A DNA stretch of 7,260 nt from Salinimicrobium sp964572365 (GTDB taxonomy: Bacteria; Bacteroidota; Bacteroidia; Flavobacteriales; Flavobacteriaceae). Both the position numbers and the translations under genes were made by a program. Position 1 is the first letter of the stretch. Each line of letters opens with the position of its first letter. Of the stretch, positions 1 to 7,105 are shown in pieces. Under the pieces are notes generated by a model. It was given only the letters and a program-made list of their open reading frames with translations, did no database searches and was not told the DNA's origin. The stretch covers positions 1-7,260 of the forward strand of contig CAZNFK010000108.1 in NCBI GenBank assembly GCA_964572365.1, in the 5' to 3' direction.

Positions 1-1524
1 TTTGTGGGGTTTGATGATTGTTCTTTTGAAAGAACCTGGAAGGAGGAAGAGATCACTTTTCTTAAAAGTCTTACTCAAAACCTTACCAATGCCTTTGAAA
101 AAAGGATTGCCCTGGAGCAGGTCAAAAAAAGGGAAGAAGAACTTAGAAGAAGTGAACGCAAATTCAAGGCTCTGGTACAGGAAGGGTCTGACATGATCGC
201 AATCGTTGACCTGGAAGGAAGCGCGAAATTCGTCAGCGAAACCTCCAAAACCATTCTGGGAGTTAAACCTGAAGAACTTATTGGCCGAAACCTTTTTGAA
301 ATGGTCCATCCTGAAGACAAAGAGAGGTTGAGCAGCGAATTTTTCCAGTTAAGGGAAAAAAAACAGAAAAAATCTACCCCGTACCGTATCCTGAACAAGG
401 AGGGAAAATGGAGGTGGATACAATCTGTCGGCACCAATCTTTGTGATGATCCTGCCGTGGAAGGTATTGTCGTCAACTCGCGTGATATCACCACAGTCGT
501 AGAGCAGGCAAGGGAGATCGAGCACATCAATGAGCGGTATCAATTAGCCGCCACGGCGACAGAAGATCTAATTTATGACTGGGATCTCCAAACGCAGGAA
601 GTCACCCGTTTTCATCGCAGTTTGAAAGAGCTTTTTGGTTACCCCGCAGAGATCGTGAACAAAAGGGAATTCTGGAGAGAGCATATTCATCCCGAAGATT
701 ATCCCGAGGAAAAAAGAAAACTTGCTGCTATTCTCGCCGATCCTACCCGCAATTTCATCAAAACGGAATACCGCTTCCGCAGAGCAGATGGCACTTACGC
801 CCGGGTAACCGATAAAGGCTACATATTACGGGATCATAACGGTAAAGCCTTGCGCCTTATTGGAGCTACGAGCGATATTTCGGAGATCACCGCTAAAAAA
901 GAGGCGCTCAAGATCGCTAACAAAAGGTTCCAAATGGCCATGAAAGCCACCAATGAAATGATCTGGGACTGGGATATCGCTACAGATTCGGTTACCCGAA
1001 GCAAAGGTTATAAGAACATTTTTGGGTACGACACCAATGATGCCACCTCTGTACACTCCTTCTGGCTTACCAAAGTGGCACCCGAAGATCAATTAAAGAT
1101 AAGGGCCTCTCTTAATCGTGCGCTGGCCGACCCAAAGCAGGAAAAATGGAAACTGGAATACCGTATGATAAAGGCAGATGGTTCTATTGCTTATGTGAAC
1201 GACCGCGGTTATATCATTCGAGACAAAGATGGTAAAGCGACGCGCGTGGTAGGCGCCGTCCTGGACGTTACTCATTCCAGAAGGCTCATTAGAAAGATCA
1301 AAAGACAGAATACGGTGCTCAAGGAAATAGCCTGGGAACAATCTCATATTGTAAGGGCTCCCCTTGCGCGAATCAAAGGACTGCTCCACCTACTGGAAAA
1401 TGAGAATTATGAGGAAATTTCCAGGGAACAGGTACTATACCACATACGCACCTCGGCAGATGAACTGGATGGAATCATCAGGAATATAGTCGGCAAAACT
1501 GAAGAAATACATGTTCAAACATAA
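1..1524 (+). CDS. GAF/multi-PAS sensor protein with a terminal histidine (DHp) domain and no ATPase domain; 5' end cut by the window
   Basis: This is probably a cytoplasmic sensor that passes signals to the response regulator encoded just downstream. The reading frame is open to the first base of the window, so the GTG at position 4 is not taken as the start. Numbering residues from that codon, residues 1-35 (GFDDC..RTW..EE) resemble the end of a GAF domain. A charged, probably coiled-coil linker follows (about 36-55), then three PAS domains at about 50-170, 180-300 and 310-425, each ending in a PAC-like strand such as GATSDIS. Residues 440-503 resemble a HisKA/DHp helix pair with the H-box SHIVRAPLAR; His448 is the predicted phosphoacceptor. 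The protein stops about 58 residues after this histidine, so the N, G1 and G2 boxes of a HATPase domain are absent, and no remnant follows in the DNA. It therefore cannot autophosphorylate in the usual way. An HPt-like phosphotransfer role, or partnership with a separate kinase, is inference. The domain calls are firm; the ligand is unknown. Confidence 0.88.
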   Translation, partial: FVGFDDCSFERTWKEEEITFLKSLTQNLTNAFEKRIALEQVKKREEELRRSERKFKALVQEGSDMIAIVDLEGSAKFVSETSKTILGVKPEELIGRNLFEMVHPEDKERLSSEFFQLREKKQKKSTPYRILNKEGKWRWIQSVGTNLCDDPAVEGIVVNSRDITTVVEQAREIEHINERYQLAATATEDLIYDWDLQTQEVTRFHRSLKELFGYPAEIVNKREFWREHIHPEDYPEEKRKLAAILADPTRNFIKTEYRFRRADGTYARVTDKGYILRDHNGKALRLIGATSDISEITAKKEALKIANKRFQMAMKATNEMIWDWDIATDSVTRSKGYKNIFGYDTNDATSVHSFWLTKVAPEDQLKIRASLNRALADPKQEKWKLEYRMIKADGSIAYVNDRGYIIRDKDGKATRVVGAVLDVTHSRRLIRKIKRQNTVLKEIAWEQSHIVRAPLARIKGLLHLLENENYEEISREQVLYHIRTSADELDGIIRNIVGKTEEIHVQT

Positions 1525-1978
1525 GCTGCCGCCCCACTTCGAAATTTTAGTGGTAGACGATGACAAGATCAGCTGTTTGCTGCACAAAAATCTCCTGAAG
1601 GATGCAAATATCGAACAGTCTCCGGAAATCTTCCGAAACGCGAAGCGCGCTTTAGAATATTTGCAAATAAGAAACTGTCAGGACAATTGTTTTTTAATTT
1701 TCCTGGACCTGCACATGCCCCTTTACAACGGTTGGGATTTCCTGAACGCGCTAAACAACAGCGATCTGAATTGCCAGGTACATGTTGTTCTGGTCACTTC
1801 CTCAATTCAGAAAAAAGATGAATTAACCTCTTTGTGTTTCGAAAAGGTGATTGGTTTTTGCAGAAAACCTCTTAAAGCAGAACACATTCAAAAAGTGCAA
1901 AAACTGGAAGAAATATCCGGATATTTCTCTCCGGGGAATACTGTAAAAAGCTTCACATCTTTTGCCGAAGACTCATAA
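1511..1978 (+). CDS. Single-domain response regulator (CheY-like receiver)
   Basis: This 155-residue protein is almost entirely one receiver domain and has no DNA-binding or enzymatic output domain. Visible landmarks are the acidic cluster Asp16-Asp18 after a first hydrophobic strand (ILVVDDD), the phosphoacceptor Asp66 in IFLDLHMPLYNGWDF, the switch residue Thr96 in VLVTSS, and Lys119-Pro120 in FCRKPL. Residues 130-155 form a short tail I do not recognise. The ATG lies inside the last codons of the upstream PAS-sensor gene, in another frame, and the two genes overlap by 14 bases. This implies translational coupling and a functional pair. Six cysteines (22, 56, 60, 88, 109, 117) are many for a receiver of this size. 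It probably acts by binding a partner protein, as CheY and Spo0F do, or as a phosphorelay intermediate. The family assignment is secure; the target is unknown. Confidence 0.93.
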   Translation: MFKHKLPPHFEILVVDDDKISCLLHKNLLKDANIEQSPEIFRNAKRALEYLQIRNCQDNCFLIFLDLHMPLYNGWDFLNALNNSDLNCQVHVVLVTSSIQKKDELTSLCFEKVIGFCRKPLKAEHIQKVQKLEEISGYFSPGNTVKSFTSFAEDS

Positions 1979-2010
1979 TAGCAGGTCCTCTTTTTCTATT
2001 TTAGGAAATT

Positions 2011-2025
2011 AATTCCAACGGAATT
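2011..2025. repeat. Short perfect inverted repeat, possible operator or weak terminator
   Basis: AATTCC and GGAATT flank a 3-base spacer (AAC), giving a perfect 6-bp dyad in the 67-base gap between the response regulator and the oxidoreductase gene. A run of only four T's overlaps the right arm, and the stem is AT-rich, so it would be a weak intrinsic terminator for the upstream operon. It lies about 20 bases before the oxidoreductase start codon, where an operator for that gene could also sit. The sequence does not decide between these uses, and chance is possible. Confidence 0.3.
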
Positions 2026-2029
2026 TTAG

Positions 2030-2037
2030 TACCTTCA
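2030..2037 (+). promoter_or_regulatory. Possible Bacteroidota-type -7 promoter box for the oxidoreductase gene
   Basis: TACCTTCA resembles the Bacteroidota -7 consensus TAnnTTTG at five of the six fixed positions if the final G is ignored, but only four of six positions match exactly (T, A, T, T). It ends 8 bases before the ATG. No convincing TTG -33 element is seen at the expected distance upstream. If real, the 5' leader would be only a few bases long. This is a weak call, based on position and partial similarity. Confidence 0.28.
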
Positions 2038-2045
2038 AAATAAAA

Positions 2046-3092
2046 ATGAAAAAGATAAGCACCGCTCTGGCAGGCTTTGGATCTGGAGGAAAGATCTACA
2101 ACGCCCCGATAATCTCAAGTGTCCCCGGCTTCTCCATAGATATGATCCTTACCTCAAGCGAGGAGAACCAAAAAGCAGCCAAACAGGATTTTCCCGAAGC
2201 CCGTATTGTTGAGGATTTTTCAGAAATAACTGAAAACAAGGAGATCGAACTGGTGATCATTTTACTTCCCAACCACCTTCATTATGAAACCGCGAAAAAA
2301 GCCCTTTTGGCAGGTAAACACGTTTTGGTTGAAAAACCTTTTACCGCAAGGGTAAGGGAGGCAGACGAACTCATTCGGCTGGCACGTGAGAACGACCTGA
2401 TCCTAAGTGTAAATCACAACCGGCGGTGGGACAGCGACATTCGAACCATCAAAAAACTGGTTGACACCAAAAAACTAGGTGAGATCGTGGAATATGAAGC
2501 ACACTTTGACCGGTTTAGGAACCACATAAAAGACAGCTGGAAAGAAGATCCCGAAATACCCGGCAGCGGGATACTGTACGACCTGGGCAGCCATTTGATC
2601 GACCAGGCGTTGATGCTCTTTGGAACTCCTTCGGAAGTGTTTGCGGATATCAGGTCACAACGGGAGGGAGCAAAAGTGCCCGACAAATTCGAGATCCTGA
2701 TGTTCTACCCCAATTTAAGGGTAAGCCTGAATGCAGGAATGCTGGTAAAGGAAAAAGGTCCCACTTACAGCATTTTTGGCACCCGCGGGAGTTTTTTAAA
2801 ATATGGAGCAGATGTACAGGAAGAAGCTCTGAAAAAGAGACAAAAGCCGCAGGACGATCCCAACTGGGGAGAAGAACCTGAAACCTTATGGGGAAAACTC
2901 AATACTCTGGACGAAGAGAAAAAACTAAAAAGTGAACCGGGAGACTACCGTAAGATCTATGAAAACATCTACAATGCCATCAGTCAAAAAGAAGAATTAC
3001 TGGTAACCCCCGAGCAGGCAAGGGATGTGATAAAAGTCATTGACCTGGCCTGTCAAAGCAATTCGGCCAAACGAGTTCTGGAATTTAAATAA
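2046..3092 (+). CDS. Gfo/Idh/MocA-family NAD(P)-dependent oxidoreductase, YdgJ/IolW-like
   Basis: This is a cytoplasmic NAD(P)-dependent dehydrogenase of 348 residues, the usual length for the family. The N-terminal Rossmann fold shows GFGSGG at 10-15 (nucleotide binding) and EKP at 96-98, with Lys97 as the family's catalytic lysine. HNRRWDSD at 124-131 and the GSGILYDLGSH segment at 173-183, with Asp179 and His183, complete the expected active site. KYGADVQEEAL (252-262) and the following WG and GKL motifs match, from memory, the C-terminal part of Escherichia coli YdgJ and Bacillus subtilis IolW (scyllo-inositol dehydrogenase). A polyol or sugar substrate is therefore plausible but not proven, and no inositol genes are nearby. 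An in-frame TAA at 2010-2012 lies upstream and the ATG is followed at once by the first strand, so the start is well supported. The gene ends 4 bases from the convergent symporter gene. Family confidence is high; substrate confidence is low. Confidence 0.93.
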   Translation: MKKISTALAGFGSGGKIYNAPIISSVPGFSIDMILTSSEENQKAAKQDFPEARIVEDFSEITENKEIELVIILLPNHLHYETAKKALLAGKHVLVEKPFTARVREADELIRLARENDLILSVNHNRRWDSDIRTIKKLVDTKKLGEIVEYEAHFDRFRNHIKDSWKEDPEIPGSGILYDLGSHLIDQALMLFGTPSEVFADIRSQREGAKVPDKFEILMFYPNLRVSLNAGMLVKEKGPTYSIFGTRGSFLKYGADVQEEALKKRQKPQDDPNWGEEPETLWGKLNTLDEEKKLKSEPGDYRKIYENIYNAISQKEELLVTPEQARDVIKVIDLACQSNSAKRVLEFK

Positions 3093-3096
3093 CCAT

Positions 3097-4467
3097 TTAG
3101 ATCTTTAGTTTGGCAAAGTATTTCTTGGCCTCCTTCAGCACCCGGGGTGCCATAATGAGGGTGGCGGTCATCGTAGGAATGGCCATCAGGGCGAAAAATC
3201 CGTCAATAAGATTGATCATCATACTCAAAGAAGTAGTTGCCCCAATCAGGATGCTCAGCACATAGAAATAATTGTAATAATGTTTCCTTTCTGCCCCTAT
3301 CAGGAATGACAAACATTTAGTTCCGTAGTAAGAATAAGAAAACAAAGAGGATATACTAAAGATTGCGATGCACAGCAATAACAGGTAATTACCGTAAACC
3401 GGGATGGAGGCATTAAAAGCAGCCGCGGTAAGGCTAACTCCGTTAACATCTGTAGTTTGCCAAACGCCTGTTACCAGGATCGCCATCCCTGTGAGGGAAC
3501 AAACCACCAGGGTATCAATGGCAGGACCCAGCATCGCTACAAGTCCTTCACGCACCGGCTCTGTTGTCTTAGCCGCCCCATGAGCCATGGGGGCGGTACC
3601 AATTCCCGCCTCATTAGAAAAAGCCCCGCGCCGGATCCCTAAAATGATGATCCCGCCAAGTACTCCTCCCAAAAAGGGTTCTCCGGAGTAATTTTCCGCA
3701 GCAAAGGCATCGGTAAAGATCATCGCGAAATAATGCGGTACCACCTCGTAATTTACGATTAGAATTATGAGGACCGACAAAAAATAAAGCGCTACCATGG
3801 CAGGCACCAGTCTTGAAACCGTATTACTGATCCTTTCAAGGCCTCCAAAGATCACCACCGCGGTTATAGCTGAAAGGATGAGACCCACAATTAAATTTGA
3901 GGTAAAATCGACCTCAACCCCGTTCGGACTTAGCAGGATGTAGTTTATCGCCTGAGTCAACTGGTTCACATTGAAAACCGGAAGCGCCCCGATCAATCCC
4001 GCCACGCTGAAAAAAGCGGCCATTGCCCACCATTTTTTTCCAAGACCTTCTGTGATAAAATACATAGGTCCACCCTGTAATTCGCCTTTGGTATCCCTGC
4101 CGCGGTACATGACGGCCAGGGTATTGGTAAAGAATTTGGTCGCCATTCCAATAACAGCACTAACCCAAAGCCAAAACATGGCTCCCGGTCCGCCAATGGC
4201 AATGGCTACCGCTACCCCGGCGATGTTCCCCATCCCAATGGTGGAGGCAAGTGCGGTTGAAAGGGCTTTAAAATGGTTGATCTCCCCAGGGTCATCGGGA
4301 TTGTCATATTTTCCCCGCAGCACTTCTATGGAATGCCGTAAATACCTGTAGGGTAAGAATTTCGAATAGATCAGCAGAAATAATCCGCCACCGGTAAGTA
4401 ATATTAAAAGCGGAAGTCCCCACACAAAGGAGGCAAATTCAGCTATAAACCCGTCTAGTTTAGCCAT
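3097..4467 (-). CDS. AGCS-family sodium:alanine (amino acid) symporter
   Basis: This inner-membrane secondary transporter of 456 residues couples amino acid uptake, typically of alanine or glycine, to sodium entry. About ten or eleven hydrophobic segments span the whole protein. Family signatures are FVWGLPLLILL near the N-terminus (14-24), STALASTIGMGNIAGVA (70-86), IGGPGAMFWLW (91-101), GGPMYFI (132-138) and RRGAFSNEAGIGTAPMAHG (279-297), the last being the conserved GAxSNEAG loop. The C-terminus is short and basic (KEAKKYFAKLKI). The ATG start puts the first hydrophobic segment about 13 residues in, as is usual. The gene lies 79 bases downstream of the ABC permease on the same strand but has a close promoter box of its own, so independent transcription is likely. 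Substrate choice among alanine, glycine or serine cannot be read from the sequence, and some members prefer a different cation. Confidence 0.95.
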   Translation of the reverse strand: MAKLDGFIAEFASFVWGLPLLILLTGGGLFLLIYSKFLPYRYLRHSIEVLRGKYDNPDDPGEINHFKALSTALASTIGMGNIAGVAVAIAIGGPGAMFWLWVSAVIGMATKFFTNTLAVMYRGRDTKGELQGGPMYFITEGLGKKWWAMAAFFSVAGLIGALPVFNVNQLTQAINYILLSPNGVEVDFTSNLIVGLILSAITAVVIFGGLERISNTVSRLVPAMVALYFLSVLIILIVNYEVVPHYFAMIFTDAFAAENYSGEPFLGGVLGGIIILGIRRGAFSNEAGIGTAPMAHGAAKTTEPVREGLVAMLGPAIDTLVVCSLTGMAILVTGVWQTTDVNGVSLTAAAFNASIPVYGNYLLLLCIAIFSISSLFSYSYYGTKCLSFLIGAERKHYYNYFYVLSILIGATTSLSMMINLIDGFFALMAIPTMTATLIMAPRVLKEAKKYFAKLKI

Positions 4468-4471
4468 GAAA

Positions 4472-4479
4472 CAAATATA
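4472..4479 (-). promoter_or_regulatory. Bacteroidota -7 promoter box (TATATTTG) of the symporter gene
   Basis: Read on the - strand this is TATATTTG, an exact match to the Bacteroidota -7 consensus TAnnTTTG. It ends only 4 bases before the symporter ATG. No clear TTG is seen at the -33 position. With normal spacing, transcription would begin at or within a few bases of the start codon, which predicts a leaderless or nearly leaderless message. The match is exact, but the region is AT-rich, so chance occurrence cannot be excluded. Confidence 0.5.
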
Positions 4480-4546
4480 AAAGAAGCCTTAAGAAAACCT
4501 AAATTTTTTTCTGAAGAACATGATCCTAAAATACAGAAGCTAAATG

Positions 4547-7105
4547 TCACCTTGTCTCCTTCCGAAGTACTTCCAGCGGCGGACTTTTAATGATACCCAT
4601 GCTGTTGCCCAGTCCTATAACCAGGACCAGGAAAGTAATAGTCGGAAAAATAACCAGGAAAGGGATAAGAGATGGCAAAAACCGGGTATCGAATAGAAAC
4701 CATGCCATCAACTGAGTACCAATGAGGGATAACAGGATCCCCGAAAGGCTACCCAGCGCCCCCAGGTAAAAATATTCCAGTGCCGTGATCTTCAGGATCT
4801 GCCTGCTTTTTGCGCCGAGGGTTCTAAGCAGTACACTTTCCCTGATCCTTTGGTATTTGCTGGTCCTCACCGCACCCAGCAAAACGATGATCCCCGTAAA
4901 TATGCTGAAGAAAGCCATGAAATTGATGAGCAGTGAGATCTTATCCAGGATATCCCCTATCACCGTTAGCACCTGCCTTAGATCAATTATGGAGATATTT
5001 GGAAACTGCCGCACCAGCTCTCTTTGCAAACCGGCTGATGCCTGTTCATTGGGCACTTTAGTGGTCAATACCCGAAATTGCGGAGCATCTTCCAGCACAC
5101 CTGTCGGGAAAACCAGGGAGAAATTCAATTGCATCCTCGCCCAATCAACAGTTCGGATATTTTGGACCACAGTTGGCATCACCACCCCCTGAACGTTGAA
5201 ATCCAGTCTATCTCCCACCCCGACTTTCGCATTTTCGGCAAAACCATCGCTAACGGAGATCGGAATGACTTCCCGATCTTTTACTTCGGAAATCCAGCTA
5301 CCTTGCCTGAGGGTTTCCGAAGAAATAAGAGAATCGCGATAGGTAACCCTGAATTCGTGATTGAGCACCCATTGATTGATCCCTGAGGTGGTATCCTTCC
5401 GAAGCTCATTAGAGGGCACTCCGTTTATGCTTTGCACTCGCATGGTGACTATGGGTATGTTATTTATTACCGGATAACCCTGTTGGTTTATAGTGAAAGC
5501 CACTTCCTCTTCCTGTGCCGTTTGCACATCAAGCAAGATCATATTAGGGCTGTCTTCTTTACCTTCAATGGCCGCCTGCGCGAGTAACAGATCTTTAGTG
5601 AAATAAAGGGTGGAAATGAGAAAAGTCCCCACTCCTATTGCCAGTACGAGGGTGAGGGTTTGGTTTTGAGGACGAAACAGGTTGCGTAAACTTTGACGAG
5701 CTTCAAAACTCCAGGAGGTTGGGAAGTATTTTCTAATCAGCTTCATAAAAAGACGGGCTATTCCCGCCAGGATCGAGAAGGTAACCAGAATTCCACTCAC
5801 AAAAGCAATAGCATATCTCCAGTCTTCCAGCAACCAGAACGCAAAGAGGAAAATAAACAGGAATACCGCCCCTGAGACCCAAATTGCCGATCTACCCGAT
5901 CGTGATACCTCTTTTTCCTGTACACGAAGGGTTTGCAAAGGGGAAACATACAGGGTTCCCATTAAGGGATACAACGCGAACAACAGGGACATGAAAATTC
6001 CCAGCAACAACCCCATAAGGATGGCCTGCAGGGAATAGGTGATCTCAACTTCTAAAGGCAGAAAATCCCCAAGGATCATCGGGAACGACCGCTGCAGGAT
6101 CAAACCGATAAGAGTGCCTAAAATTCCTCCTAAAAATCCCATTATTGAGATCTGGATTAGATAGATAAGGAAGGTCTGTTTTCGGGTTGCTCCAAGACAT
6201 TTTAACAGCGCCACCGCCTTCAATTTTCCTTTAATGTAGATATTTATGGCACTGGCAATCCCCACACAGCCTAAGAGCAGCGCGATAAAGGCAACCAGGT
6301 TCAGGAATTTCGCGAAATTCTCATACCTGCGACCCAGGCGTTCGCTGGTCGAGGTATGCGTATCAAGGTCGGCATCATTTTCATCAAGAACAGGTTCCAG
6401 TTTCTCTTCAAGCTCTTCCATAGAAGCGCCTTCTTCTGCCACAAAATAGAATTCATAATTGATGCGGCTACCCCTTTGCACAAGGCCCGATTCAGCAATA
6501 AATTTGTACGGAATGATCACCGGGGGCGCAACCGAGCTGAATATGGCAGAACTCCCGGGTACAGATCTCAATGCTCCGGCAACAGGCAATGTCACAGATC
6601 CCAGCTTGATACTGTCACCGGGCCGCACCCCCAGCTGTGCCATGACCGTGGCGTCAACAAGGGCTGCATCCCTGCTGCGGAATTCAGCTGCTGCAGCAAG
6701 AGGTTCGGTTTCAAGCTCTCCATAAAAAGGAAATTCGCCTTCGATCCCTCTTACCTGCACCAATTTTGTGGACCCGTCCTTTGAAAAGGCAGCCATAGAT
6801 GCAAAACTTATCTCCCTTGCGTTGTGACCACCCAGGGAGTCAATAATTTGTTGCACCCGCTCATTCGGGGGTTGATCACTTTCAATGATATAATCGGCTC
6901 CCATCAGGGTTTTGGACTGGCGGTCAATATTCTCTCTAAGATTATCGCCAAAAGACTGAATGGAAACCACAGCGGCGATCCCCAAAACTATGGAAGCCAT
7001 AAAAAGCGTCAGCTTTCTGCTACTCGCTTTTCCGTCTCTCCAGGCCATCTTAAAAAGCCAGGAAAATGAAGTTTTTTGAGATGTAGAGGTCTTTTCTGTT
7101 CTCAT
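4547..7105 (-). CDS. ybbP: ABC transporter permease with two FtsX-like modules, YbbP type
   Basis: This 852-residue inner-membrane permease works with the ATPase encoded just upstream. Hydrophobic segments lie at about 32-50, 266-288, 311-336, 358-383, 406-424, 430-452, 482-502, 720-744, 771-800 and 811-835. The ten-helix layout has two large extracytoplasmic domains (about 51-265 and 503-719), as in YbbP. Each FtsX module carries a coupling motif after its first helix (LLKCLGATRKQ at 300-310 and LLRTLGAKSRQ at 759-769) and ends with a conserved tail (SPLQTLR at 388-394 and SPPLEVLRKE at 841-850). The N-terminal pattern resembles, from memory, Escherichia coli YbbP (RxxxxL..GAD, then F..MAAF), with about 15 extra polar residues before the first helix. 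The start overlaps the ATPase stop as ATGA, indicating translational coupling. YbbAP has been linked with the esterase TesA and export of hydrophobic molecules; the cargo here is unknown. The LolCE or FtsX alternatives fit less well because those have one FtsX module of four helices. Confidence 0.92.
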   Translation of the reverse strand: MRTEKTSTSQKTSFSWLFKMAWRDGKASSRKLTLFMASIVLGIAAVVSIQSFGDNLRENIDRQSKTLMGADYIIESDQPPNERVQQIIDSLGGHNAREISFASMAAFSKDGSTKLVQVRGIEGEFPFYGELETEPLAAAAEFRSRDAALVDATVMAQLGVRPGDSIKLGSVTLPVAGALRSVPGSSAIFSSVAPPVIIPYKFIAESGLVQRGSRINYEFYFVAEEGASMEELEEKLEPVLDENDADLDTHTSTSERLGRRYENFAKFLNLVAFIALLLGCVGIASAINIYIKGKLKAVALLKCLGATRKQTFLIYLIQISIMGFLGGILGTLIGLILQRSFPMILGDFLPLEVEITYSLQAILMGLLLGIFMSLLFALYPLMGTLYVSPLQTLRVQEKEVSRSGRSAIWVSGAVFLFIFLFAFWLLEDWRYAIAFVSGILVTFSILAGIARLFMKLIRKYFPTSWSFEARQSLRNLFRPQNQTLTLVLAIGVGTFLISTLYFTKDLLLAQAAIEGKEDSPNMILLDVQTAQEEEVAFTINQQGYPVINNIPIVTMRVQSINGVPSNELRKDTTSGINQWVLNHEFRVTYRDSLISSETLRQGSWISEVKDREVIPISVSDGFAENAKVGVGDRLDFNVQGVVMPTVVQNIRTVDWARMQLNFSLVFPTGVLEDAPQFRVLTTKVPNEQASAGLQRELVRQFPNISIIDLRQVLTVIGDILDKISLLINFMAFFSIFTGIIVLLGAVRTSKYQRIRESVLLRTLGAKSRQILKITALEYFYLGALGSLSGILLSLIGTQLMAWFLFDTRFLPSLIPFLVIFPTITFLVLVIGLGNSMGIIKSPPLEVLRKETR

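Noticed and set aside
356..372. A8 and A6 homopolymer runs in the first PAS domain as a programmed slippage site
   Set aside because: They encode an ordinary lysine-rich loop (REKKQKK), the frame continues uninterrupted, and no stimulatory structure or useful alternative frame is apparent.
75..530. 151-residue open frame on the - strand opposite the PAS sensor
   Set aside because: It lies wholly inside a strongly coding + strand gene with clear GAF/PAS motifs; its product is low-complexity, rich in serine and leucine, with no recognisable domain.
1524..1978. Frameshift in the sensor gene hiding a lost ATPase domain or a fused hybrid-kinase receiver
   Set aside because: The receiver has its own ATG and complete N-terminus in the overlap, and there is no N-box or glycine-rich G-box sequence between the histidine domain and the receiver, so a single frameshift would yield only a DHp-receiver fusion.
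3971..4351. 126-residue open frame on the + strand opposite the symporter
   Set aside because: Its product is a shadow of the symporter's conserved membrane motifs, with no family resemblance and no promoter or start signal.
4500..4546. Intrinsic terminator after the permease gene
   Set aside because: The only pairing found is TTCTG/CAGAA with a loop of about 20 bases, followed on the - strand by A's rather than T's, so it does not look like a terminator.
4547..7105. Permease as cell-division FtsX or lipoprotein-release LolC/LolE
   Set aside because: The protein has ten predicted helices, two FtsX modules and two large extracytoplasmic domains; FtsX and LolC/E have four helices and one module.
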